From Owenia fusiformis (Eukaryota; Annelida; Polychaeta; Sabellida; Oweniidae), in the NCBI GenBank assembly GCA_903813345.2, contig CAIIXF020000001.1:6205098-6265097 (forward strand): 60,000 nucleotides of DNA. The letters run 5' to 3'. Positions 48,978-60,000 of the stretch are shown here, piece by piece. The notes under the pieces were generated by a model. That model was not told the origin of the DNA. It worked only from the letters and a program-made list of their open reading frames with translations, and did no database searches. The stretch's first letter is position 1. Each line of letters starts with the position of its first letter. The translations under genes were made by a program, and so were the position numbers.

Positions 48978-49436
48978 GGATTGGTTCAACTTCAAGAAAA
49001 ATGAAACTGGTAGCTAGGCGAAAGTCCGGATGAAAATGATGATCTCTCATTGCCTTTATATTTATTATTAATTTGAATCTTAAAGGACAATAAAGAAACT
49101 GGTTGTTTAATATGTGGGCTCCATCAAGCACCATGCTGATCTTTCTTGCCACATATAAGATGTCAGAATAAGACACATTTTCCTGAATCACCGTGTTTCC
49201 TTGATGCTGGATCAGTTTTTCTTAATCTTACTTATTTTTCTAATATTCCATTTTTGTGTGGAATTTATTTCAGAATATACTGAACACCTTACCCCGTGTG
49301 TTTCTCTGCTTGGTTGAATAATATATATGTCAATTTGGTTCTTTAATTTGAGGCATGACTAATATCAGTGTAAAATTGTTTCTTTAAATAACATTCTGAA
49401 ATCTGTAATTTTTTAAATAGACCCATAGTGTCTGCA

Positions 49437-49904
49437 CAGTTATTGCACAGTTGGATTTAGTGTTTCAGATTTTCAATTTAAGTTATTGCACAGTTGGATT
49501 TAGTTTTTCAGATTTTCAATTTAAGTTATTGCACAGTAAGGTTTTTCAGATTTTCAATTTAAGTTATTGCACAGTTGGATTTAGTTTTTCAGATTTTCAA
49601 TTTAAGTTATTGCACAGTTGGATTTAGTTTTTCAGATTTTCAATTTAAGTTATTGCACAGTTGGATTTAGTTTTTCAGATTTTCAATTTAAGTTATTGCA
49701 CAGTAAGGTTTTTCAGATTTTCAATTTAAGTTATTGCACAGTTGGATTTAGTTTTTCAGATTTTCAATATAAGTTATTGCACAGTTGGATTTAGTTTTTC
49801 AGATTTTCAATTTAAGTTATTGCACAGTTGGATTTAGTTTTTCAGATTTTCAATTTAAGTTATTGCACAGTTGGATTTAGTTTTTCAGATTTTCAATTTA
49901 AGTT
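49437..49904 (+). repeat. Tandem array of 43-bp and 38-bp units, 11 copies
   Basis: Unit A is AGTTATTGCACAGTTGGATT plus TAGTTTTTCAGATTTTCAAT and a few bases. Unit B lacks five bases and reads CACAGTAAGGTTTTTCAG. The order is A A B A A A B A A A A. Confidence 0.93.
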
Positions 49905-49947
49905 ATGACGTCAATATGAGCTCAAATCCTGGACCAAGTACCCCTAC

Positions 49948-51451
49948 CACGCCTAACCATCGCGTAAGCAGGCGTCACCATACAGCGTCAAAAATACAGT
50001 AGTACAAATTTTTGTACGCTGACGAAAATTAACAGAGTTGAAGTAAAAACTGTAATGAGGGTTTAAAAAATTAATTCGATGAAAATAAATACGATTTCGG
50101 GTGTAATAAAAACAACATTCTCTTAGAAATGGTTTCAACTTTCTAATTATGATTAAAGTTTTTCGAGCACTGCTCGGATTTTTTCTGACTGGATCGGCCC
50201 ACATAGTCGACTCGAAAAAAAGTTGTTTTTCTCACTTTTTGTTTGGTTATTATTTTCCCTGTCGTCTGAGAGTATGGATAATTTTTATGAGAATATGTAT
50301 TTGTTACCTACACATTTTAAAACAGATGAAGATTCGGCAAATATACATTCACTGGATATATTTTAAAAAGATCAGATCTGTACGGTGACGCATCTGCTGT
50401 ACGGTGACGATTCCTTAGAATTTATGAAGTGTAATATATGAGCTTATTAACGTAAGATTCCATAAGTTTTTGTGTGGAAATTCAAATATTGTATCCCATT
50501 CAACATTGAAAAATATCAATTCTTATGTTTCCATTCATTCCGGATAACAAGGATTAAATACTGAAACACATTCAACTCGAAGCTTACTGTTCGAACAAGA
50601 GGTAAAGAAGTGTCAGATCTACATGTACATTATCACTGGTAAGTATCAAGCGAAGGTATGCGGCCGTCACCTTCGCATTTAAGATGGCGGACAGGAAGTA
50701 TTTATTTCGATATTTTCAGTTTTCATGGAATTAACTATTTGAAAGTTGACGTAATGCTTTGATATCATTTGAACTAAACCAAGCTTTTCTCATATGACTA
50801 ACAAAGATAGCCTAGAGCCATCTTCACCCCATGCAAAATATAGCATCTTTCATCCTAAAAAGTCACACGTGTAAGATGAGATTTAGTTGTGACATCACTT
50901 GTTTAAAAACATCAATAACATAGCAACAAATATACTGAGTTTTTGGTTTCATGATCCTTACCATATCATACATTTCCATTAACCTTCCATTAAGCGTCAC
51001 CGTACAGCTGATGCGTCGCCGCACAAATCTGATCTTTTTTAAATACACACAATGAATGGTTATTTGCTGAATCTTCGCCCGTTCTAAAATGTGTAAGTAA
51101 CAAATACATATTCTCATACAAATAATCCATACTCTCAGACGGTGGGAAAAATAATAACCAAACGAAATGTGGAAAAATCAACTTTTTTCACTTTGGGTCG
51201 ATTTTGTGGGCCGATTCACTCAGAAAAAATCCGGACAGTGCTCGTAAAACTTTTATTATGTTTAGAAAGTTAAAACCATTTCTAAGAGAATGCTGTTTTT
51301 ATTTCACATGAAATCGTATTTGTTTTCATCAAATTAATTTTATTAAAACCTTTGCCATAGTTTTTGCTTCAAAGCAGTCAATTTGCGTCACCGTACAGAA
51401 AACTGTACTCCGCTATTTTTTGACGCTGTATTGAGACGATGGTTAGGCGTG
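49948..51451. mobile_element. TIR element, 1504 bp, with 5-bp target duplication
   Basis: The ends CACGCCTAACCATCG are inverted. The flanking 5-bp duplication CCTAC lies at 49943-49947 and 51452-51456. The arms are roughly 460 bp and contain GTACGGTGACG-type motifs, twice near 50376-50410. No transposase seen; superfamily unclear, with hAT-like types the usual ones with 5-8 bp duplications. Confidence 0.75.
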
Positions 51452-51942
51452 CCTACCACAGGGTAGGAAATGTGTGATTCGAAAGTTCTATCAATAATTC
51501 ATTCTGAAAATTCCCTGCTGTATAGGCATATAAATTGTGTAAATTATGATTTCCTTTTCTTAGAAAAAGGTTTTTATCAGAACTTCTGGATCGGCCTTTG
51601 TAAAACAGTTTATATGTCTCTGACTAGTAGCAACCGGCTAAAACGACCAATAGTAATGGAGCAAGCAAAAATCCACTTTTTGATTGCCTTTTTCTGTTTT
51701 TGTCAACCAAAAAACTATGGTTTAAATTACATCATATGACTCCTTAGAGTGAAATATTAAAAATGTAATTCAAGCTGTATATCTTTTTATTGGTACAGCG
51801 CACCGTACTCCAACGCCTTGCATAAAATTTGATTCGTTAGTGTACCGTGGCGTACTTCGTGTGTTCAATGGTCAAGTTGCTACAGCCCCCATGTCTACAT
51901 GTATGTCAAAGCAAGACCTAAAACCCATAACATCATACCCTT

Positions 51943-52017
51943 TGCATTCGTTCGACTTCATTTCTTAAAAGAGAGCTTCGTCTTCGGTAGTATATAACTA
52001 GACACTGTGCGCAGGGT
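51943..52017 (+). repeat. Dispersed repeat copy (CATTCGTTTGACTTC family)
   Basis: This is the closest relative of the 23247 copy, sharing CTTAAAAGAGAGCT and TGCGCAGGGTAA. Confidence 0.75.
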
Positions 52018-53345
52018 AATCATACCAAGATATTTCATACAACTGAGAAATACAATAGTTTAACAGTATGCCTTACTTCCTAGCTATACTTAAATCGGTT
52101 GGTTTGCTGCATCAGTGGTTTTAGGTCATTTCTTAAATAAACCTCTTTTCTGTGTTAACTAAAAGTTTCAAATTTTTTTCCATTTGTATGGTAAAATATA
52201 AAGATGCAAGCAAAGGTTTTGGTAAAAAATAAATATACCGGCTACTGTTATTCTGTAAAATTCTCAGAGATATAAGAAACAACGGGATTTAAATCAACAA
52301 TTTCAACTGACTTACCGATAAATAATTCTGTACACCTGAAATATATCATCTCCCAAAAGATCAATGAAATCTTGTTGAATTATTGATCAGTTTATCTAAT
52401 CGGTGTACGAAGATGTAAAGATTCTCACAAATAAATGTGGAAACCCTTATTCATAAACAATTAAATGCATGTTATGTATAAATAATGTATGCAAACACCT
52501 CGTTCTCCTTGAGATTATTCAGAAAAATACATAACTTTATGACAAGGAATAAAGAAAATGAGCCAATAAATCAAAGCATACTTTTTGGACGGTGTGCTCG
52601 CCAGGATCATACTGCAAAATGTGTTTCAATGAATACAAATACCATAATTAAAGGGACTCGCATGTCAAATTATTTATTTTGACATGATCTTATGCAATGA
52701 GTGTTCAAATACAATTAAACTATGTATTTCTAAGTTGGCACATTCAACAAGGGGAAAATAGATTCTGATAAAAATTGAAGTTAAAGTATATAACAATTGA
52801 TCCATTCAGTTAGCCAATAGTGCGAAAGTAAGCAAGTCAATTTAAAATGTGATGTTCAAAAGGCTCATATCACGATATAGGCTGCTGCAGGCAATATCTT
52901 TGGTATTTGAATGGCCCACCTTGAAGATGACAAAAGATGTGAGATAAACATTAAATCTAAGCTACTTTAAGCATACAGTCTTCCTTTTGAATCAAAAAGA
53001 GTGGACCTACTTTTACATAATTATTACCGGATAAGATTGTTCGTAGTATCAAAGCATTTTGATGAAATATCCAGAAGCAAGAACTCCTTCAAGAAAATAA
53101 GCACATTGAATGCTGTTAGCAAAACACCACGCACTTTTAGAAATTAAACCTATAATTTATAAATGTACATTTCAAATTAATCTATGAATTTCTGAGTCGT
53201 TCTTTATAGGTACATTGCATGTTAATATATGACAATTAACTCAGTTGATAATGTCTGTTGAAAGTAATTGTACTTTATTGTATGCTGGTCAATACAAATT
53301 CACTCTCAGGCATGTAGCCCGCATAGAGCCAGGATTTGACGGTTT

Positions 53346-53430
53346 TACCTTTTACTCCCCTTTTCATTCGCTTCGCTTCTTAAAAGAGAGTTTCGTCGAC
53401 GTTTATAACCATTTGACTACTTTGATCGTA
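53346..53430 (+). repeat. Dispersed repeat copy (CATTCGTTTGACTTC family)
   Basis: A diverged copy with CATTCGCTTCGCTTCTTAAA and GAGAGTTTCGTC. Confidence 0.55.
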
Positions 53431-56400
53431 AAAATAAGGAAATAATAGAGAATTTTCGTTATAAGTTTTTTAAAAACTTATACGTATACTTATACTTATA
53501 AACCCACGCATTTAGTGCAGTCCTATACCCACTAGGTTACAGTATAGTAAAATTCATTTTGAATCAATAACTTTGAGGAATGATAATCAGTCCTCAATGC
53601 AGAGTTCAGGCCTTGAATTCTTAATTATAAGGGATTTGAAATGACGGAGATACAATCAAAGGACTTTTGTGAGAAATAGTATATAGCAATCGACGATTTC
53701 TTCCCCTAGGAAAATTCCAACCGATGTGAATATCTAATGACGTAAATCAAGATTATTTCTACTCGCATCTAGCTATTTAGTTATTTACATGTAAAATTGC
53801 ATCTCGAAAGGTGGTTCAAAAAAGTATTTACCAATCTAATCTTCTTTGTTTACATTAACGTAAATCATTAAATGAAATCTGCAGTCTTCCGGGTTTTATC
53901 TGGGTTTGTATTGTCTTATTTGGGCTTTTCGACTTTAAAACAAACCTTACCTAAATGGATTTGTGTCTCGGGAACATTTTTGTAAATAGTTATTGTAAAC
54001 AATTCTGAAAGAATATCACATATTTTTGTCTTCCCGATTTCAGTCATGAATTACGTCAATTTCGCTTGCAAACATTGGGTAGACGTTGTCATTACCGGAT
54101 GCCCAAAGGTGCTAGGAACACTTAGAGGGTGCAGATAAATCGTAATTTTACTGAGTGGCTTCACGAAAAAATAAACTGGGTTATATGCCACCTTAAAGTT
54201 GTATCGATATCGAATGAACTTTTTCCACTATAGCTAATAGTAACTCAGTTAGTATCATCCTGCTGTGGACCACTCCAGTGATAATGAATGAATAGTGTTC
54301 CACATTTTTTAATGGAACGTTCATTACAGTAATTATATTGAATGGTAAACAGCAAGTATGAAATACTTGGCACATACAATGATAATAGCAATGTTTGCCT
54401 AGATATAACGTAAAATGTGATGTGTCCTAGTATTTTGTTACTGTTCTTGTTCTGGAAATCCCGAGAAATTTTGACCGAGGGTACGAACACCTCGAACCCC
54501 CGGTTGCTACGGGAATACTTCTTCAAAGCATATCTACCTCATTACATTTCTAGTTGTGACTCAAAATATGTGAGGTAAAGTTGGCCACGTAGATTACTTC
54601 TGTCATGACCGTCGATTTAAATTTACGGCATCCGCAACGACGGCTCAGTATGACATTTGAATGAGATAAAATCACAACTTGTTATTACAACAATTTATTT
54701 TGGTACATTCTCAAAAATAATCCACTCGCATACATTCCTAACTGGATCACTTTCAAACCTTGTATTTTGACGCTAGGCATCTGTCCATCTATTATATCTA
54801 TCGAGGCATTCGATATTGATCATAAATTGATACAGTGTGCTTTTTCTGAATATGGTAATTGCACAATGAGTGAGCGGTCTATATATAGCGTGACCACTAT
54901 GCCAACTGAGATTGAAATAGTATTGAAAAAATATTTGAAATCCATAACCATTTCCATTCGTTTGACTTCGGTTCAATAAGGGTAGCTTCGTCTTACTTGT
55001 TTTAATTGACCTCTACGCTCGACGAGTGAGCTAGAGTGATGCTGATTCGACGAAAAGACTGGCGCTGGTTAGAACTGTCTCTGGTCTTTGCCAGAATAAA
55101 GAGTACCTGACAGTTTTATAAGGGGAACTGTCTACTTTCACATATTAAATTGCATTATCTTACCTGTGGTGTCTCGTGTGAGCTAACTCAATTGAAAAAA
55201 TGAAGTTAGAAATCCATGTGGTTACTTAATAAAGTTTTTTAATTCCTAAAGTGATATTTGAAAATTCAAATTCTAATCTTCATCATCGTATTTAGGAGGT
55301 ATCATGTGTTGTCCCCCGTCTGATCATTTGTTAGTTACGTGGATTATCATTGGCAGTTTTTAATTCTCTTCGGTATTTTATTTCCCAAAGACAGATTGTT
55401 TAATTTAAAAGGAAGAGGTGCGATAATTGGCAAATACCCCCATGGTCAAAATTAACCATTCTTAGATTTAACATGGTGAATAGGATGTCATAAAATATTA
55501 AAGTGCTTGGGCACTCATTGGCTGAGATAGGGCAAGGTTGTATTGACTTACATGGGGCTGTGCATCATTGACTTAACATGTGGATATCATCAGATCCCAA
55601 TAGAGGCCATTGGTTTCAATTGATTATCACACAGATACCAAAAATACACTTTGACCTAAATCGATTGCAAACTTAATAATTTCACAATATGATACAAATT
55701 GTTTATCTCATTAAATGTGCAAATATGAAGTTTGCAATCAATTCAGGTCATACTTAATACTAAAAGATTGTACATTTTTCATCATTTTTCCCTACAAGAT
55801 GGCTATAGAAAAATGCTCCAAAAACAACTTTTACACTTATCAAATATCATACAACTTTGTAAAACCAAAGATTTTACTATTATATATATATATTTCTTTA
55901 TTTAGTAACATATTTGGATAAGATGTAGGGATGTGTAGGATGCAAATGGATTTTGATAGACACAAAAATACGTCCTGGTTTGGAACGTACGCCTCTACAC
56001 TTCATGATTTAATTATTACCCTAATAAGTGGTCTATACATCAATACAGTGCTGGATATAGGTCAACAAGATGCTAGTGTGCATATAAATGTAATAGTAAA
56101 AGCAGTGTATTCATTTTGAAAAATCAGATGAATTATTTTATTTCATGGGGAAATCATAATGGTGAGTGCACTACTTCCTTTGAAACTAAAGCTTATGCAC
56201 ATAATACTTACCGCTTGTATTTTTCGCATGTTTACACATTTCTAATGCTCATAAATGTTTTAATGTAATTGTTTTTTAACTAATTGTACTATGCACTTGT
56301 CAATTGGAGGAAATTATTCATAATTCCAAAGGAAAACACTTACATATTCAGTGAATTCTTTAACATTTTGAGAGCATAAAAATTGTCTTGATATTTCCTC

Positions 56401-57262
56401 CAGATCACGTCATAAACAGTGACCTCTTTTAAACACAACTACTTCTAGAGATCTTCGATTCAAAGCAAAATATCTTCCTACAGGCCAATCCAATGTATAA
56501 ATTAAAGAAGGGTGGCTTTCTCATAGGCAGCGATTCATCTTGTAGGGATGATTATAAAATTGTAAATGCAATACTGTTAAAGTCCCCGTCCGAGACGAGA
56601 TTATACTTTTTGACAGTACTGTTTTCGTGGGTCACCCTGTGCAAGAGTCCATGCTTTGACCATGGATGTTCGGTTTCTGTATAACTGGGAGATCCGAGTG
56701 ATCATACTAAATTATTGTTGGCTATCCTGAGCACCTAATGTCCTATACCCTAATAACCTCGATCTCTTATATGAGGAATACAAAAACACACGCATATTGT
56801 ACATTGTATATTGTTATTGTATGACATAATATTACCATAACCTGAGTTATCCAATTTTCAATTGTGACGCCACGTTAATGTCAACCTTAGCAACACATAT
56901 ACTATTATGCTAAAAAATAATACTCGGCTCAGCATAATAAAAAGTATAATTAATCAACTTCGGAAGTATTACAAGCAGAAATGGAACTGAAGTTGAGTAT
57001 TCGTGTATTTCAATTATTCAAATGTGCCATTTTTCATCTTTGTGTATCTGTTCAATAACATATTGCCTCATATGTCTATCAACGATATAAAGATCTGTTG
57101 TTGATTTGGGAGTTGGTAAAACATAAAAATAATGCCATATTTTTGCTCAGTTTCTTATTGCAGGGTGGTTAAATTACTAGCTAAGCCCGGGTAGCTAAGC
57201 TACAACAGCACCATCTAATTAATAGATGGCATGACTTAAGACTTGAAATTAGAAGTTTATCC

Positions 57263-57383
57263 ATGAAGATTAAAGAGCGACATCTATCAATATACATGCC
57301 AGCATACTATTACTGGTCTGCTAGCGAGGTAGGTTGGAAATATGGAATGTGCGGGGAAATAGCGAGAGTAGACAACATAGAAG
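57263..57383 (+). CDS. Possible first exon (40 codons), unrecognised
   Basis: ATG at 57263 opens MKIKERHLSIYMPAYYYWSA and stays open to GAAG|gtaaga, a strong donor. No downstream exon could be joined with confidence. No family recognised. Confidence 0.2.
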
Positions 57384-58125
57384 GTAAGAATCATTTTTGA
57401 ACTGTAAAGTACTCAAATATTAATTTTTACAAATCCATATAGAGGTGCAAGCGGTTGAAATAAAGATACCATTTACGAAAACATGTAGTTTCAAACGAGA
57501 TACAACAAAGTCTAATACAATTGTTCTGATTTTTGGAAGAACGATTTAATCGAATCAAAATGGCTTGACTTTAGAACGACCTTCATTGAATGTAAAAACT
57601 TATATTAAGTATATAGCCCGGGGTATATAGTCGAAATATAGAAAGAAATATAATGTACCGAGACTACTGTAATATACATGCAATACTGAAAATGGGTTAT
57701 AGTTGCAATGCATTGGAATCAAAATGCGCAAACCGTAATAGTCGGTTTAATTAACATGGCAACGTATATATTTGATCTAGAATGGGTTAAGAATACTGAT
57801 TCCCAAGAGTCTACAAAGAAATCAGACAGTTCCCATATATCTAAGAATATTGATCAGAAGAGTGAAATCATATGCATATATTCGTATGGCCGTCTAGATA
57901 TGGATTGTCACAAATCCACTGTATATGTATGCAGTAATTGGCAATTATTGCAAAATCGACACAATTATTTGTTAGTCGTGGTAGTCTATTCATAAGACAA
58001 TAGTCTGGACTAAAATTATCTTGAATACTGATGAGTTCGTGGTCAAGAGAAAGGAGCTATGAATAGAAACTCATTCATTTAATAACTGATAATTTTACAA
58101 GATTCAATGACTTTAAAGGAAAGCC

Positions 58126-58849
58126 CGTCATGATAAACCTTGACATCTCAAATCTTCTCAGCCCTGAGAAGCCCCATTCTGATACTCATAGCATCTTTCT
58201 GTTTCACCTGAAACATGCTCTGATATTATGAGGCATATTCTGTGATCTGAGCAAATCAGATGGGAAAAGTTATAACTGTCAATAAGTGTGACTGTTATCA
58301 TGTAATCATCTACCTTAATGTCAATACATTACATAATAGGCATTGTATTTAACAGCAGATATTACAACAGGCACAGTTACACAAGTTTAATGACCCCAAT
58401 TAGATGAAATATGAGCTGGGATGAAAGATCTCAAAAATCCTCAATTTTGGGCTCTCCTGGATCGCCAAATCAAGCTCATTATATCATGGCATCTCAGGGC
58501 TGAGAAGATTTGAGATGGCATGGTTTATCATGATGGAGAAGCCCTGATATAATGAGCTTGATTTGGCGATCCAGGAGAGCCCAAAATTGAGGATTTTTGA
58601 GATCTTTCATCCAAGCTCATATTTCATCTAATTGGGGTCATTAAACTTGTGTACCTGTGCCTGTGCTAATTTCTGCTGTTAAATACAATGGCTATTATGT
58701 AATGTATTGACATAAGGTAAATGATTACATGATAAATATCACACTTATAAATCTTCCCATCTGATGTGCTCAGATCACAGAATATCCCTCATAATATCAG
58801 AGCATGTTTCAGGTGAAACGGAAAGATGCAATGAGTATCAGAATGAGGA
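58126..58849. repeat. Large inverted repeat, arms about 310 bp, with loop copying its left flank
   Basis: The arms are 58173-58486 and 58545-58849. The 58-bp loop (58487-58544) is the reverse complement of the flank just outside the left arm (58126-58172, ATCTCAAATCTTCTCAGCCC). The order is therefore flank, arm, inverted flank, inverted arm. Confidence 0.85.
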
Positions 58850-59769
58850 AAGCCATGCGCAGCTATCTATACTGCTTTGCGCACTTCTCACTAATGTCAG
58901 TGATACTTGAAATGATTTAACAGAAATTAACATGAATGATTCTTCTGGTTTTTCCTTTAGAATTGCCATTTCAAAAGCCATTGACATTTCAACAGCTTAC
59001 CTAGCTCATCATTTCACGTAAGACGTGCATCTAAGTTAAGATAAGTTACAATCTAAGTTAAGCTACATGCATTGGAGAATAAATGTATATGGACATTGGT
59101 TATCAATGATGTGTTTTGATTTTCCAAAAGATTTCAAATGATGTTAGCTTTTATAGTTTTCTTCCATACTGGCAATGTTAGATACATGTAAGGCTAGATG
59201 GCCATATTAGAACATTAGATTCAAAACGGCAGGCCCCAAAATGTTTGCACATAAATATTGTTTTGTTCAAGCCAAAAAATATTTGACAATACGTTGAATC
59301 AGACCCCATTTTCTAAAAGCAATGCCTATCGATGGAGCAGTGTACTGGGGTACATGTACTTCTAGATCTCGTTTTGGTTTCGTATATTGGATCAGCCTAA
59401 TATTGCTACATTGATTTACAGACTGACAAAGACAAATCTAATTTTCTGATTTGATTATCTGTGATTGTAATTATCCTGGGCCATGAAATAATTCGAACAA
59501 TTTTCATGGAACTCCAAAGATAAAAGAAACGATCGTGTATATTGTAATTAACTATCATATGTAATAATTATTATGTAATTAGTGACCCTTCTGACTTTAA
59601 TATCAAAAACAGGAACAGGAACTGAATTCGGAACTTGCAGATTTGTAAGAATCAATATTATCAATATTGTTCAGCTGGTAGTGGTGATAAATATACTTAC
59701 GACATCAGATTCTCTAACACACTAAATGTTATCACTGATCAAAATAACTGCTCTGTGTAATACATTAGC

Positions 59770-59985
59770 TTAGGGCGGGGTTGCAACTTGCAATTCACTG
59801 ACGAAGTTACTTAGGAAATGAGAAAGCATTAACGACAACAGCATGCCATGATGAATCTTATCTTTAATTTCAGAACAATGGTACAGACAAACTGAATAGA
59901 CTATACTCAATAGCGAAATAACGATAAGGTTGGGCGACAATTTCGAAAAGGCAAAGTGAAACCGATAGCAGCTTATAAACAACAA
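59770..59985 (-). CDS. Possible membrane-protein exon, weakly like class B GPCR TM1-TM2
   Basis: The 71-codon frame has a hydrophobic run (LIVISLLSIVYSVCLYHC), then EIKDKIHHGMLLSLMLSHFL. This resembles the TM1-loop-TM2 transition of secretin-type receptors, where a basic loop is followed by IHxNLFLS. Splice borders are unclear and the window ends nearby, so this is weak. Confidence 0.2.
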   Translation of the reverse strand: MLFISCYRFHFAFSKLSPNLIVISLLSIVYSVCLYHCSEIKDKIHHGMLLSLMLSHFLSNFVSELQVATPP

Positions 59986-60000
59986 AATGGCGCAGACACA

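Larger units (their letters stand above)
48004..49430. mobile_element. Possible old mariner-type element around the 48.5-kb hairpins
   Basis: ATAGGTGGGCAAAAAAGAG at 48004 resembles the start of the 41-42 kb elements. The right side (49345-49430) carries weakly inverted counterparts sharing ATGCCTCAAA. The ends are decayed. Confidence 0.3.
51457..57262. other. No recognisable gene
   Basis: Mainly unique-looking AT-rich DNA with three copies of the dispersed CATTCGTTTGACTTC repeat. A solo mariner-like right end (GGGTCACCCTGTGCA) lies near 56630. A 41-bp block at 53735-53775 matches, inverted, part of the mariner element at 2737-2778. Confidence 0.5.

Noticed and set aside
54245-54526. tRNA-like B-box sequence (GGGGGTTCGAGGT on the minus strand) near 54500
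   Set aside because: No cloverleaf or A box could be found around it.

Overview
The window is eukaryotic, most likely from an invertebrate animal. It is AT-rich, with spliced genes that have clear GT...AG introns, a secreted EGF/Sushi mosaic gene, a Golgi-type glycosyltransferase, and many degraded Tc1/mariner, CACTA-like and non-LTR elements. Phylum cannot be fixed from the sequence alone. A marine invertebrate deuterostome or lophotrochozoan would fit, but that is inference.

Only three genes are well supported. (1) Minus strand, 3979-12371: a 16-exon gene in which every intron phase joins correctly, predicting 989 aa. It carries two tandem trypsin-fold domains at the N-terminus, both lacking catalytic residues, then a Cys-rich/Sushi/EGF mosaic and a new-looking Cys-rich C-terminus. 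(2) Plus strand, 33692-34456: a 254-aa single-pass membrane protein with a KCNE-like transmembrane/juxtamembrane segment. (3) Plus strand, 45431-47134: an intronless 567-aa type II membrane glycosyltransferase of family GT49 (B4GAT1/LARGE C-terminal type). A few weaker exon candidates lie at 16.9, 18.1, 57.3 and 59.8 kb. These genes show no functional link to one another; this is ordinary animal intergenic spacing.

The rest is a dense record of mobile elements. Six or more Tc1/mariner-type elements with long terminal inverted repeats (TIRs) and TA target duplications lie at 2435-3845, 19334-20429, 23343-27219, about 27361-28180, 29399-31035, 41448-42060 and 42067-43674. Four of them keep readable transposase remnants. 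One 3.9-kb element (23343-27219) was itself split by a 1983-bp CACTA-type element with a 3-bp target duplication and subterminal repeat arrays. A 1.5-kb TIR element with a 5-bp target duplication sits at 49948-51451. Two 5'-truncated LINE tails are present (8160-8610 minus; 18857-19325 plus). There are several large foldback/palindromic structures (15.2, 43.95-44.8, 48.5, 48.9 and 58.2-58.8 kb) and tandem arrays (13.8, 36.3, 38.8, 40.0-41.15 and 49.4-49.9 kb).

No rRNA, tRNA, CRISPR array or bacterial-type operon was seen. The most interesting biology is the mosaic gene with duplicated pseudoprotease domains, followed by the nested animal CACTA element.
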